DNA of 64,000 nt. Source: Rhizobium sp. NZLR1. Its GTDB lineage: Bacteria > Pseudomonadota > Alphaproteobacteria > Rhizobiales > Rhizobiaceae. The DNA lies in NCBI RefSeq assembly GCF_017357385.1, contig NZ_CP071633.1:806001-870000 (forward strand). Reading direction: 5' to 3'. Below are positions 9,965 through 19,426 of this stretch, one piece after another (position 1 is the first letter of the stretch; each line of letters starts with the position of its first letter). The position numbers were made by a program, and so were the translations under genes. The notes under the pieces were generated by a model. The model was not told the DNA's origin, ran no database searches, and was given only the letters and a program-made list of their open reading frames with translations.

Positions 9965-11001
9965 GACGCGCGCTGGAACCGGTAGAGGATGATCGAGAAG
10001 AACGGAACGCCGACCAGTGCCGTGACGACGCCGATCGGCAGGATCTGGTTGGGAATGAGGGCGCGCGCGGCAATGTCGGCGAGCACCATGAAGATCGCTC
10101 CCGCGATGGCACAGGCCGGCAGCAGGCGAATATGGAGCGGCCCGACGACAAAGCGGGCGACATGCGGAACGACGAGGCCGACGAAGCCGATCGAGCCCAC
10201 CATGCTGACGATCGTCGCCGTCATCATCGCCGTCAGCGCGAAGAGCACCATGCGGGCGCGGCCGACATTGACGCCGAGCGAGGATGCCGCCTCGTCGCCG
10301 AAAGCGAAGGCGTCGAGTACGCGGGCGTAGAACAGACAGGCGGCGAGGCCGATGCCGACGACGACCGAGACCAGCGCGAATTCCGGCCAGCGCACGCCGC
10401 CGAAACTGCCGAGCAGCCAGAACATCACGTCACGGGCCTGCTGTGCATTGGCCGAGGTCGTGACGATATAGGAGGTGGTGGCGTTGAAAAGCTGCGAGGC
10501 GGCGACGCCGGCAAGGATGATGCGGTCGGCCCCGCCGCGCGTGCCGTTCGAGAGCAGCGCCACGAAGAAGAAGGCGGCGAAGGCGCCGGCAAAGGCTCCG
10601 GCCGACAATGATACCGCGCCCGCGCCGAGCCCGAGGATGACGATTGCCACCGCGCCTGTGGAGGCGCCGGCGGAGATGCCGAGCACATAGGGTTCAGCCA
10701 GCGGATTGCGCAGCAGCGACTGCATGGTGGCGCCCGACAGCGCCAGCCCGGCGCCGCAGAAGGCGGCGACGAGCGCCCGGCTGAGGCGATAATCCCAGAT
10801 GACCGTCTCGTGGATGCGGTTCAGCTCGACCGCGGTCCATCCAAGCCGGTTGGTGACGGCCGAAAACGTCGTTGCAAGCGGGATCGGCAAGTCGCCGATC
10901 CCGACGCTGACGCCAATGGCGACAGCGACGAGGCACAAGGAGGCGAGGAGCAGCGCGACGGCGGTTCCCAGCTGCCGGAAGATACGGCCCGCTTCCGTCA
11001 C
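9961..11001 (-). CDS. FecCD-family ABC transporter permease
   Basis: This 346-residue inner-membrane protein has about ten hydrophobic helices and the FecCD signatures (SGATMQSLLRNPLAEPYVLGISAGA and a late GFVGLVVPHVAR). It is the channel for an iron-chelate type substrate. The GTG at 10999-11001 was chosen because it overlaps the stop of the binding-protein gene (GTGA) and gives the normal FecCD length; a start further upstream would run inside that gene. Only one permease gene is present, so the channel is presumably a homodimer. Confidence 0.92.
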   Translation of the reverse strand: MTEAGRIFRQLGTAVALLLASLCLVAVAIGVSVGIGDLPIPLATTFSAVTNRLGWTAVELNRIHETVIWDYRLSRALVAAFCGAGLALSGATMQSLLRNPLAEPYVLGISAGASTGAVAIVILGLGAGAVSLSAGAFAGAFAAFFFVALLSNGTRGGADRIILAGVAASQLFNATTSYIVTTSANAQQARDVMFWLLGSFGGVRWPEFALVSVVVGIGLAACLFYARVLDAFAFGDEAASSLGVNVGRARMVLFALTAMMTATIVSMVGSIGFVGLVVPHVARFVVGPLHIRLLPACAIAGAIFMVLADIAARALIPNQILPIGVVTALVGVPFFSIILYRFQRAS

Positions 11002-12023
11002 TTCAACAGACCGAGAGCCTTCAACCGGCCTGCAACCTGCTCGGCGCCGTAGATCGTACGGACGGTAGGGTTCATCGCCTGGCCGTCCATAACGACGATC
11101 GCCTTGTTCTTGACGGCAGTGATCTGGCTGACGGCCGGATCGGTGTTGAGGAAGTTGATCTTGGCCTCCGGCTTGTCGAGCTCCCAGCGGTTGCGGTCGA
11201 GGCTGGCAACGACGATGACGTCGGGATTGGCGGCGATGATGGCTTCCCAGCCGAGCGTCGGCCATTCCGCTTCCGCTGATATCGCATTGTGTCCGCCGAG
11301 CAGGTCGGCGATGAAGCCGGAGGCGCTGTTCTTGCCGCCGAGATAGGCGTCGGCGGACGGGCTGGGGCTGGAGAACCAGAAGACGTAGGAGAGGTTCTTG
11401 CCGTCCTTCGAGACGCTGGAACGAAGCTTGGCCTCACGCGCCTTGAAGTCGGCGATCAGCGCCTGGCCGCGATCGGCGACGTTAAAGATCTGCGATAGTT
11501 CGTCGATCTCCTTGTAGAGAAGATCCATGTTCCACAACTCGGCGCGGCTGCCATACTGGTCCTTCACGTCCTTGGTGCTGAGGCAGGTGCTGGGCGAGAG
11601 ATAGGTGACGACGCCGATCTTGTCGAAATCCTCGCGCTTGGCGACCTTGCTGTTCGGCCCGACCAGGCTCGGCAGGGCCGCCGCCACGAAGTCGGGGTTT
11701 TCGGCGAGGATCGATTCGAAGGTCGGCATCTCGACGGTCAGAAGCTTGACCTTGGCATTGGCTTCGGCAACCTGCGGCAAGACCTTGCTCGGCCAGAAAG
11801 CGGTGCCGGCCATCTTGTCCTCGAGGCCGAGCAGCAGCAGAATTTCAGCGCTGTTCTGGCCGAGGCCAATCGCCCGCTCGGGCGCCTTCTTGAACGTTAC
11901 CTCAGCGCCGCAATTTTCGAGCGTCAGCGGGTAAGTCGTCGAACCGGCCAGTGAGGGAGTTGCGGCAAGGCCGATCACGGTTGAGAGGCCGCAGGCGGCC
12001 AAGAGTGATTTGAGGCTGGTCAC
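10998..12023 (-). CDS. Periplasmic iron/siderophore-type solute-binding protein
   Basis: This 341-residue binding protein begins with a Sec signal peptide (VTSLKSLLAACGLSTVIGLA, cleaved near PSLAGS). The mature protein is FecB/BtuF-like, with the early ERAIGLGQNSAEILLLLGL segment and a late VIVVASLDRNRW segment. The GTG at 12021-12023 puts the signal peptide at the N-terminus; longer forms lack that logic. It is first in a three-gene operon of binding protein, permease and ATPase, with four-base overlaps. The ligand could be a ferric siderophore, haem or another metal chelate. I saw no convincing RirA or Irr box in the 160 bases upstream. Confidence 0.88.
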   Translation of the reverse strand: MTSLKSLLAACGLSTVIGLAATPSLAGSTTYPLTLENCGAEVTFKKAPERAIGLGQNSAEILLLLGLEDKMAGTAFWPSKVLPQVAEANAKVKLLTVEMPTFESILAENPDFVAAALPSLVGPNSKVAKREDFDKIGVVTYLSPSTCLSTKDVKDQYGSRAELWNMDLLYKEIDELSQIFNVADRGQALIADFKAREAKLRSSVSKDGKNLSYVFWFSSPSPSADAYLGGKNSASGFIADLLGGHNAISAEAEWPTLGWEAIIAANPDVIVVASLDRNRWELDKPEAKINFLNTDPAVSQITAVKNKAIVVMDGQAMNPTVRTIYGAEQVAGRLKALGLLK

Positions 12024-12186
12024 GTAAGGATCCCGGTGCGTGAGTGTATGCCGCCGCCGTATAGCCACGGGACGCGTCCAAAACAAGACTGAAAATATCA
12101 ACTTATTGCAAAATCGCTGTAGCGACACTGCTGACAATATAATAGGTGGCCGCTGTCTATCCCCAAACCGTGCACGTCGAACATGT

Positions 12187-12468
12187 TCAGGTGAGCTTAC
12201 CCACGAGCTTTGCATAGTCCGAAAAGGTGAAGCGCTCGCCTCTTTTGTTTGCCTCGTCGGCAAGCATCAGCACACGGATGGGAAACAGGATGGCGGCGCG
12301 GTTGGAATCGGATAGCTCGTTGTCGTCATCATCTTCGACGGCCTTTCTGGCTTTCGCGAGCGCGGCATTGACTTCCTGATGGGTGAGCAGTTCTTTCTCG
12401 ACGATCGCGTCGCATATCGAGGCTATTGCCATGATCAGGCCCTTGAGCTGCAGGTTGGCCGTATTCAT
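12187..12468 (-). CDS. Small hypothetical protein, second gene of EcfG-type operon
   Basis: The 93-residue product is mostly helical and charged, with an acidic centre (VEDDDDNELSDSN) and no signal peptide or membrane segment. I do not recognise the family. It lies 26 bases downstream of the 150-residue protein gene, in the same direction, with a purine-rich site before its ATG. The two are probably co-transcribed from the EcfG-like promoter at 12971-12997, which suggests a stress-related role (inference). Confidence 0.6.
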   Translation of the reverse strand: MNTANLQLKGLIMAIASICDAIVEKELLTHQEVNAALAKARKAVEDDDDNELSDSNRAAILFPIRVLMLADEANKRGERFTFSDYAKLVGKLT

Positions 12469-12494
12469 GAGAGCTCCAATGAAAAGAGGGGCAT

Positions 12495-12947
12495 TTAATC
12501 CAGTTCGACCGGTCGGATCGTGTCGACCGAAACTACACCGTCGACGATCCCGCGTTTGACGTCGCGTCTATCCCGATCGATCTCGATGACGGTGTAGAGC
12601 TTGTCGTCGCGGAAGGCGCTGGCATTGACCGTGGTGACATCTTCGGCGGGAGCTGCATCCACTTCCATGAAGTCGAGCTCACGAGCCGCGGCGACGATCC
12701 TCGCATCGCCCGGCGTCCGGGCGGCCACCACGATGATGCCGTGTCCGGGAGCGTTGGCCCATCTGGGATCGTCGGGCTTGGCGATCGGTTCCAGCCGGTA
12801 GATGTTCAGCATTTCGCCACTGGCGTCCGGCGAGGCTTGCGCGGCCGCATCCTGCATCTGCGCCTGGCTCTCGACCGACCTCCCGAAGGTGGTCGGGCTG
12901 GTCGCGTTGTTGATCTCTTCCTTGCCTGTCCTTGAGACGTTCGACAT
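12495..12947 (-). CDS. Hypothetical protein, first gene behind an EcfG-type promoter
   Basis: The 150-residue product has a polar, low-complexity N-terminus and a C-terminal alpha/beta-looking region (MLNIYRLEPIAKPDDPRW to VDTIRPVELD). No family is recognised. The ATG at 12947 is set by GGAGAG four bases upstream; an upstream in-frame ATG would overlap that site. A GGAAC-N17-CGTTT element lies 24-50 bases upstream on the same strand, so transcription from a general-stress promoter is likely. It is divergent from the poly-HAMP kinase gene. Confidence 0.65.
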   Translation of the reverse strand: MSNVSRTGKEEINNATSPTTFGRSVESQAQMQDAAAQASPDASGEMLNIYRLEPIAKPDDPRWANAPGHGIIVVAARTPGDARIVAAARELDFMEVDAAPAEDVTTVNASAFRDDKLYTVIEIDRDRRDVKRGIVDGVVSVDTIRPVELD

Positions 12948-12970
12948 GTCGCTCTCCATTATCAGGTTGG

Positions 12971-12997
12971 AAACGACGGCCGGCCGGAAACTGTTCC
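12971..12997 (-). promoter_or_regulatory. EcfG/RpoE2-type promoter for the 12947-12187 operon
   Basis: On the minus strand GGAAC (12997-12993) is followed by 17 bases and CGTTT (12975-12971). This fits the alphaproteobacterial general-stress consensus (GGAAC, 18-19 bases, TT). Transcription would start near 12964, leaving a short leader with the GGAGAG site of the first gene. Confidence 0.7.
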
Positions 12998-13116
12998 AGC
13001 GCAGGCAAAGTTTGACGGCTGATGCCCAATACGTCGATCTCTGCAACCGCGCGCCTCAGCCATACCCTTTTTCCACTTGAGCACTAATTTACCTCCAGTC
13101 GAACAAGGGGGATTTC

Positions 13117-16100
13117 GTGAGCAAGCAGACCAGTGAATTTTCGCGCGATGTCGTTGCGGTAGACGGCGTCAATGGGCACGACCATAAAACCATGGCGTTC
13201 GATGACGCCAGCGCGCTTCTGGAGGTTCTTGTCGCGGTTCGCCGCGGCGACTTTTCGGTGCGGATGCGAGCGGATCTGACCGGTGTTACCGGCAAGGTCG
13301 CCGACGCTCTCAACGACATCATCGCTGCCAACCAGCGCATGGCCCAGCAGCTTGAGCATGTCGGCGAAGTCGTCGGCCGGGACGGGCGGACGAGCACGCG
13401 GGTGCGCTTCGGCCTGTCGGACGGTTCCTGGTCCGAGATGGAAGGTTCGATCAATGGTCTGATTGACGATCTGCTGTGGCCGACGACTGCCGTCACCCGC
13501 ACGATTACTGCGGTCGCCAAGGGGGATCTGCTGCAGACCGTGCCGCTCGATGTCGACGGGCGACCGCTGAAAGGCGAATTCCTACGCTCGGCCGATATCG
13601 TCAACACGATGATCAAGCAACTCAGCGTCTTCACGTCGGAAGTGACGCGTGTGGCGCGCGAGGTCGGCACCGACGGAAAACTCGGCGGGCAGGCGCAGGT
13701 GCCGGAGGTGACGGGCGTCTGGAAAGACCTCACCGAGAGCGTGAACTCGATGGCCTCGAACCTGACGGCGCAGGTGCGAAATATCGCTGAGGTGACGATC
13801 GCCGTCGCGAACGGCGACCTTTCTAAGAAGATCACCGTCGACGTGCGCGGCGAAATCTTGCAACTGAAGGAAGCGATCAACACCATGGTCGACCAGCTGA
13901 GGTCCTTCGCCTCGGAAGTGACGCGCGTCGCCCGGGAGGTCGGCACCGAGGGCAAGCTCGGCGGCCAGGCCCTGGTGCCCGGCGTCGCCGGCACCTGGAA
14001 GGACCTGACCGACAGCGTCAACGCCATGTGCGGCAACCTGACCGCCCAGGTCCGCAACATCGCCCAGGTAACGACGGCCGTGGCGCGCGGCGACCTGTCG
14101 CGCAAGATCACCGTCGACGTCTCCGGCGAAATCCTCGAACTGAAGGAAACCATCAACACCATGGTCGATCAGCTCAATGGCTTTGCCGGCGAGGTGACGC
14201 GCGTAGCGCGTGAAGTCGGCACCGAAGGCCGGCTTGGTGGACAGGCGCAGGTGCCGGGTGTCGCGGGCACCTGGAAGGATCTCACCGACAACGTCAATTC
14301 GATGGCGTCGAACCTGACGGCACAGGTGCGCAACATCGCCGAGGTCTCGACCGCGATCGCCAATGGCGACCTGTCGAAGAAGATCACGGTGACGGTGTCG
14401 GGCGAAATCCTCGAGCTGAAGGAGACCATCAACACGATGGTCGATCAGCTGAACGCTTTTGCCTCGGAAGTCACCCGCGTTGCCCGTGAAGTCGGCACGG
14501 AAGGGCGGCTCGGCGGCCAGGCCAATGTACGCGGCGTTGCCGGCACCTGGAAGGATCTGACCGAAAACGTCAACTCGATGGGCGGCAACCTGACGGCGCA
14601 GGTGCGCAATATCGCCGAAGTCTCGACCGCGATTGCCAATGGCGATCTGTCGAAGAAGATTACCGTCGACGTGAAGGGTGAAATCCTTGAGCTGAAGGAA
14701 ACCATCAATACGATGGTCGATCAGCTGAACGCCTTTGCTTCGGAAGTGACCCGTGTGGCCCGCGAAGTCGGCACAGAGGGCCGGCTCGGCGGCCAGGCCA
14801 ATGTGCGCGGCGTTGCCGGCACCTGGAAGGATCTCACCGACAGCGTCAATTCCATGGCTTCCAACCTGACGGGACAGGTGCGCAACATTGCCGAAGTCGC
14901 CACCGCCGTCGCTCAGGGAGACCTTTCCAAGAAAATCACCGTCACCGTATCGGGGGAAATCCTCGAGCTGAAGGAGACCATCAATACGATGGTCGATCAG
15001 CTGAACGGCTTTGCCGGTGAGGTGACGCGTGTGGCACGCGAGGTCGGCACCGAAGGGCGGCTCGGCGGCCAGGCCAACGTGCTCGGTGTTGCCGGCACCT
15101 GGAAGGATCTGACCGACAGCGTCAATTCCATGGCGGGCAATCTGACGGCGCAGGTGCGCAACATCGCCGAGGTCTCGACTGCGATTGCCAATGGCGACCT
15201 GTCGAAGAAAATTACGGTGTCGGTCTCGGGTGAAATCCTTGAGCTCAAGGAAACGCTGAACACCATGGTCGATCAGCTGAACCGGTTTGCCTCCGAAGTG
15301 ACGCGCGTCGCGCGCGAGGTCGGGACGGAAGGCAAGCTCGGCGGCCAGGCGCAGGTGCCAGGTGTCGCCGGCACCTGGAAGGATCTGACCGAGAACGTCA
15401 ATTCCATGGCCTCCAACCTCACCGGCCAGGTGAGAAACATCGCCGAAGTAACAACGGCGGTGGCGCGTGGCGACCTGTCGCGCAAGATCACCGTCGACGT
15501 GAAAGGAGAAATCCTCGAACTGAAAAACACCATCAACACCATGGTGGACCAGTTGAACGCTTTTGCCGGTGAAGTGACGCGTGTCGCCCGCGAGGTCGGC
15601 ACCGAAGGCAAGCTCGGCGGCCAGGCGCAGGTCTCCGGTGTGGCCGGCACCTGGAAGGACCTGACCGACAGCGTCAATTCCATGGCCGGCAATCTGACGG
15701 CGCAGGTGCGCAATATCGCCGAGGTGGCGACCGCGATCGCCAACGGCGACCTGTCGCGCAAGATCACCGTCGACGTGCGCGGCGAAATCCTGCTGTTGAA
15801 GGATACGTTGAATACCATGGTGGATCAGCTGCGATCCTTCGCCGGCGAAGTGACGCGTGTGGCGCGCGAGGTCGGGACCGATGGCCGGCTCGGCGGCCAG
15901 GCGGTCGTTCCGGGCGTTGCCGGCACCTGGAAGGACCTGACCGACAACGTCAACCTGCTCGCCGCCAATCTGACCACCCAGGTTCGAAACATCGCCGAAG
16001 TGACGACGGCGGTGGCGCGCGGCGACCTGTCGCGCAAGATCACCGTCGACGTGAAGGGTGAAATCCTCGAACTGAAGAACACCATCAATACGATGGTGGA

Positions 16101-19100
16101 CCAGCTGAACGCTTTTGCCGGTGAGGTGACGCGCGTCGCCCGCGAAGTCGGCACCGAAGGCAAACTTGGCGGCCAGGCGCAGGTGCCTGGAGTGGCAGGC
16201 ACCTGGAAGGACCTGACCGACACCGTCAATGTCATGGCCGCTAACCTGACCGAGCAGGTTCGCGGCATCGTCAAGGTGGTGACGGCGGTGGCGAACGGCG
16301 ACCTCAAGCAGAACCTCACCGTCGCATCCAAGGGCGAAGTGGCGGCGCTCGCCGAAACCATCAACAACATGACCAACACGCTCGCGACCTTCGCCGATCA
16401 GGTGACGACGGTGGCGCGCGAGGTGGGCGTGGAAGGCCGCCTCGGCGGCCAGGCGAATGTTCCGGGCACGGCGGGGACCTGGAAGGATTTGACTGGCAAC
16501 GTCAACCTGCTTGCCGCCAACCTGACGACGCAGGTGCGCGCCATTGCCGAAGTGGCGACCGCCGTCACCAAGGGCGACCTGACGCGCTCGATCAAGGTCG
16601 ACGCGCGCGGCGAAGTCGCCGAGCTCAAGGACAACATCAACACGATGATCGACAATCTGCGGCTGACCACCGAGCGTAACACCGAGCAGGACTGGTTGAA
16701 GACCAACCTGGCGCGCTTCACCAATATGTTGCAGGGACAGCGCGATCTGACGCTGGTCGGCAAGATGCTGCTCTCGGAGCTGGCGCCGCTGGTCGGCGCG
16801 CATCAGGGGGTAATCTACCAGGTGGATGCCGATGAACGGCAGCCGGTCTTGTCGCTGCTCTCTGTCTATGCGCAAGGGGTCGAGGCGGCGCACCCGGCAC
16901 GGCTTGAATTCGGCCAGGGACTGGTTGGTCAGTGTGCCAGCGACGCCCGCCGCATCCTGGTCACCGATCTTCCCGACAATGTCGTTCCGATAAGCTCCGG
17001 CGTGTTCACGACCCTGCCGAGAAGCGCCATCGTGCTGCCGGTGCATTTCGAGGGGCAGGTGAAGGCGGTGATCGAGCTTGCCTCCGCCGGCGAATTCACC
17101 GAGCTGCAATTGTCATTCCTCGACCAGCTGACGACGTCGATCGGCATCGTGCTCAACTCGATCGAAGCGACCATGCAGACCGAAGGCCTGCTCAAGCAGT
17201 CCCAGCAGCTTGCCGCCGAGCTGCAGACGCAGCAGCGCGAGTTGCAGCAGACCAACGAGCAGCTCGGGCAGAAGGCGCAGCAGCTGGAAGAACGCAACGT
17301 CGAAGTCGAGGCGAAGAACCAGGAGATCGAGCAGGCCCGGCGCGCGCTGGAGGAAAAGGCAACCGAGTTGGCGCTGACATCGAAGTACAAATCCGAATTC
17401 CTCGCCAATATGTCGCATGAGCTGCGCACGCCTTTGAATTCGATCCTCATCCTCGGCCAGCAGCTGGGAGAGAATCCGGATGGCAACCTGTCGGGAAAAC
17501 AGGTCGAGTTCGCCAAGACCATCCACGGCGCCGGAACCGATCTCCTGAACCTCATCAGCGATATCCTCGACCTGTCGAAGATCGAGTCCGGAACGGTCTC
17601 GGTCGATGCCGAGGAGATTTTCGTCAGCAACCTGCTTGAGATGATGGCCCGGCCATTCCGGCATGAGGCGGAAAATCGGAGCCTGTCATTCGCGGTCGAG
17701 GTCGGTGGCGATATTACCAAGAGCATCATTACGGATTCGAAGCGGTTGCAGCAGATCCTCAAGAATCTGCTGTCGAACGCCTTCAAATTCACCGCGCAGG
17801 GCGGCGTCACGCTTCGTGTCGGGTTGCCGGCGAGCGGCTGGTCGCCCGATCATCCGTCGCTCCGGCACGCGCCCTCCGTCATCGCCTTCGAAGTGGTTGA
17901 CACCGGCATCGGCATCCCCCCGGAAAAGCAGCGCATCATTTTCGAGGCGTTCCAGCAGGCTGATGCCTCGACAAGCCGTAAATATGGCGGCACCGGCCTT
18001 GGCCTGGCGATCAGCCGCGAGCTGGCAAACCTCTTGGGGGGTGAGATCCAGCTCCGCAGCACGCCCGGCGTCGGCAGCACCTTCGTCCTCTATCTGCCGC
18101 TCACCTATGTCGGTGCCGGGGCGGTTGCGCCGAAATCCGTCCCACCGGCAAACGTCGTGGAATTTGCCGAGGCCGCGGCAATCCGCCGTGCCGAAAAACC
18201 AACCGAACATGTTGAAGACGATCGTCATCGGATAGCGGCCGGTGACTCGGTGCTGCTCATCGTCGAGGATGATCCACATTACGCCCGCGTCTTGGCCGAT
18301 CTCGCCCGTGACAATGGATTCAAGGTTCTGGTGGCGATGCGTGGCGGCGATGCGCTGGCACTCGCGCAGGACTACAGGCCGGCGGCGATCTCGCTCGACA
18401 TCTTCCTGCCCGATATGCTCGGCTGGACGGTGCTCAGCCAGCTCAAGCAGAACCCGCAGACGCGGCATATCCCAGTGCAGATCATCAGTCTCGATGAAGA
18501 TCGCCAGCATGGGCTGACCCGCGGCGCCTTCGCCTTCATGAGCAAGCCGACGACGCCGGAGGGCCTCGGCAAGGCGCTGTCGCGTTTGAAAGCCTATGCG
18601 CAACCGCGCCGCAAGCATCTGTTGCTCGTCGAAGACAACGAGGCCGAACGGTTGAGCGTCACTGCCCTTCTCGGACATGACGACATCGACATCACCAGCG
18701 TCGGCTCCGGATCGGAAGCACTCGACGCTCTGAGGCAGGATCCTCCGGATTGCGTGGTGCTCGACCTTTCCCTTCCGGATATGTCCGGCTTCGACGTACT
18801 GGAGAAAATACGCGACGACGCCGAGATCGGTGAGGTTCCAGTGGTCGTATTCACTGGACGGGAGCTTTCCCCCGAGGAGGATGCGACGCTACACAGCATG
18901 GCGCGAAGCGTCGTCGTGAAGGGCGTGGAGTCTCCGGAACGTCTTCTCGATGAAACTGCGCTGTTCCTGCACCGGGTCTTCGCCGACCTGCCGCCTGCAA
19001 AACAGGCGACGCTGCAGGAATTGCACAGCTCGGACGAGGATCTCGTCGGCGAGACAGTACTGCTCGTCGACGACGATGCTCGCAACATCTTCGCGCTGAG

Positions 19101-19416
19101 CAGCGTGCTCGAGCGCCGGGGAATGCGGGTGCTGACAGCAACGACCGGCAGCGAAGCCATCGACGTCATCAACAATGAACCCTCTGTCGCAATCGTGCTG
19201 ATGGATATCATGATGCCTGGAATGGACGGCTACGAGACGATGCAGGTCATCCGTTCGGAGCCACGATTCCGGCGGCTGCCGATCCTGGCGTTGACGGCCA
19301 AAGCGATGAAGGGCGACCGCGAGAAATGCCTGGAAGCGGGCGCTTCCGACTACCTGGCGAAGCCGGTCAATACCGAACAGCTTCTGTCGGCCCTTCGCAT
19401 GTGGCTGCACCGCTGA
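13117..19416 (+). CDS. Giant soluble poly-HAMP hybrid sensor histidine kinase with GAF and three receiver domains
   Basis: This is a 2099-residue cytoplasmic kinase with no signal peptide or membrane segment. Divergent HAMP-like segments fill residues 1-178. Eleven near-identical 92-residue HAMP units follow (about 179-1190), each beginning VAREVG and containing GTWKDLT and NGDLS or RGDLS. Next come a GAF domain (about 1195-1345), a coiled coil (about 1360-1425), HisKA with H1434 ([12 protein letters not shown]), HATPase_c (DTGIGIP at 1595, [10 protein letters not shown]), and three receiver domains with phospho-acceptor Asp at D1761, D1883 and D2030. The start is GTG behind AAGGGGG. The domain plan resembles fungal group III osmosensing kinases but has more HAMP units. 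A REC-kinase-REC protein follows 10 bases later. The signal is unknown. Confidence 0.95.
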   Translation: MSKQTSEFSRDVVAVDGVNGHDHKTMAFDDASALLEVLVAVRRGDFSVRMRADLTGVTGKVADALNDIIAANQRMAQQLEHVGEVVGRDGRTSTRVRFGLSDGSWSEMEGSINGLIDDLLWPTTAVTRTITAVAKGDLLQTVPLDVDGRPLKGEFLRSADIVNTMIKQLSVFTSEVTRVAREVGTDGKLGGQAQVPEVTGVWKDLTESVNSMASNLTAQVRNIAEVTIAVANGDLSKKITVDVRGEILQLKEAINTMVDQLRSFASEVTRVAREVGTEGKLGGQALVPGVAGTWKDLTDSVNAMCGNLTAQVRNIAQVTTAVARGDLSRKITVDVSGEILELKETINTMVDQLNGFAGEVTRVAREVGTEGRLGGQAQVPGVAGTWKDLTDNVNSMASNLTAQVRNIAEVSTAIANGDLSKKITVTVSGEILELKETINTMVDQLNAFASEVTRVAREVGTEGRLGGQANVRGVAGTWKDLTENVNSMGGNLTAQVRNIAEVSTAIANGDLSKKITVDVKGEILELKETINTMVDQLNAFASEVTRVAREVGTEGRLGGQANVRGVAGTWKDLTDSVNSMASNLTGQVRNIAEVATAVAQGDLSKKITVTVSGEILELKETINTMVDQLNGFAGEVTRVAREVGTEGRLGGQANVLGVAGTWKDLTDSVNSMAGNLTAQVRNIAEVSTAIANGDLSKKITVSVSGEILELKETLNTMVDQLNRFASEVTRVAREVGTEGKLGGQAQVPGVAGTWKDLTENVNSMASNLTGQVRNIAEVTTAVARGDLSRKITVDVKGEILELKNTINTMVDQLNAFAGEVTRVAREVGTEGKLGGQAQVSGVAGTWKDLTDSVNSMAGNLTAQVRNIAEVATAIANGDLSRKITVDVRGEILLLKDTLNTMVDQLRSFAGEVTRVAREVGTDGRLGGQAVVPGVAGTWKDLTDNVNLLAANLTTQVRNIAEVTTAVARGDLSRKITVDVKGEILELKNTINTMVDQLNAFAGEVTRVAREVGTEGKLGGQAQVPGVAGTWKDLTDTVNVMAANLTEQVRGIVKVVTAVANGDLKQNLTVASKGEVAALAETINNMTNTLATFADQVTTVAREVGVEGRLGGQANVPGTAGTWKDLTGNVNLLAANLTTQVRAIAEVATAVTKGDLTRSIKVDARGEVAELKDNINTMIDNLRLTTERNTEQDWLKTNLARFTNMLQGQRDLTLVGKMLLSELAPLVGAHQGVIYQVDADERQPVLSLLSVYAQGVEAAHPARLEFGQGLVGQCASDARRILVTDLPDNVVPISSGVFTTLPRSAIVLPVHFEGQVKAVIELASAGEFTELQLSFLDQLTTSIGIVLNSIEATMQTEGLLKQSQQLAAELQTQQRELQQTNEQLGQKAQQLEERNVEVEAKNQEIEQARRALEEKATELALTSKYKSEFLANMSHELRTPLNSILILGQQLGENPDGNLSGKQVEFAKTIHGAGTDLLNLISDILDLSKIESGTVSVDAEEIFVSNLLEMMARPFRHEAENRSLSFAVEVGGDITKSIITDSKRLQQILKNLLSNAFKFTAQGGVTLRVGLPASGWSPDHPSLRHAPSVIAFEVVDTGIGIPPEKQRIIFEAFQQADASTSRKYGGTGLGLAISRELANLLGGEIQLRSTPGVGSTFVLYLPLTYVGAGAVAPKSVPPANVVEFAEAAAIRRAEKPTEHVEDDRHRIAAGDSVLLIVEDDPHYARVLADLARDNGFKVLVAMRGGDALALAQDYRPAAISLDIFLPDMLGWTVLSQLKQNPQTRHIPVQIISLDEDRQHGLTRGAFAFMSKPTTPEGLGKALSRLKAYAQPRRKHLLLVEDNEAERLSVTALLGHDDIDITSVGSGSEALDALRQDPPDCVVLDLSLPDMSGFDVLEKIRDDAEIGEVPVVVFTGRELSPEEDATLHSMARSVVVKGVESPERLLDETALFLHRVFADLPPAKQATLQELHSSDEDLVGETVLLVDDDARNIFALSSVLERRGMRVLTATTGSEAIDVINNEPSVAIVLMDIMMPGMDGYETMQVIRSEPRFRRLPILALTAKAMKGDREKCLEAGASDYLAKPVNTEQLLSALRMWLHR
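13651..16686 (+). repeat. Eleven tandem 276-bp repeats encoding HAMP units
   Basis: The codon for V of VAREVG recurs every 276 bases at 13651, 13927, 14203, 14479, 14755, 15031, 15307, 15583, 15859, 16135 and 16411. The units keep frame exactly and are very similar at both DNA and protein level. Units 9-11 are slightly more diverged (VNLLAANL or VNVMAANL in place of VNSMASNL). The period and reading frame show duplication of a coding unit, not a CRISPR or satellite. Confidence 0.95.
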
Positions 19417-19426
19417 GGACCTGGCC

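Noticed and set aside
12024..12186. RirA/Irr iron box upstream of the iron-type importer
   Set aside because: No convincing match to the IRO or ICE motifs by eye; TGA and TCA triplets occur but with wrong spacing.
13651..16686. CRISPR-like or satellite repeat
   Set aside because: The period is 276 bases with no spacers and an unbroken reading frame encoding HAMP domains.
13582..17109. Long open frame of 1175 codons on the minus strand
   Set aside because: It lies antisense to the poly-HAMP repeats, and its length comes from the repeated GC-rich codons of the real gene. It has no domain and no ribosome site.
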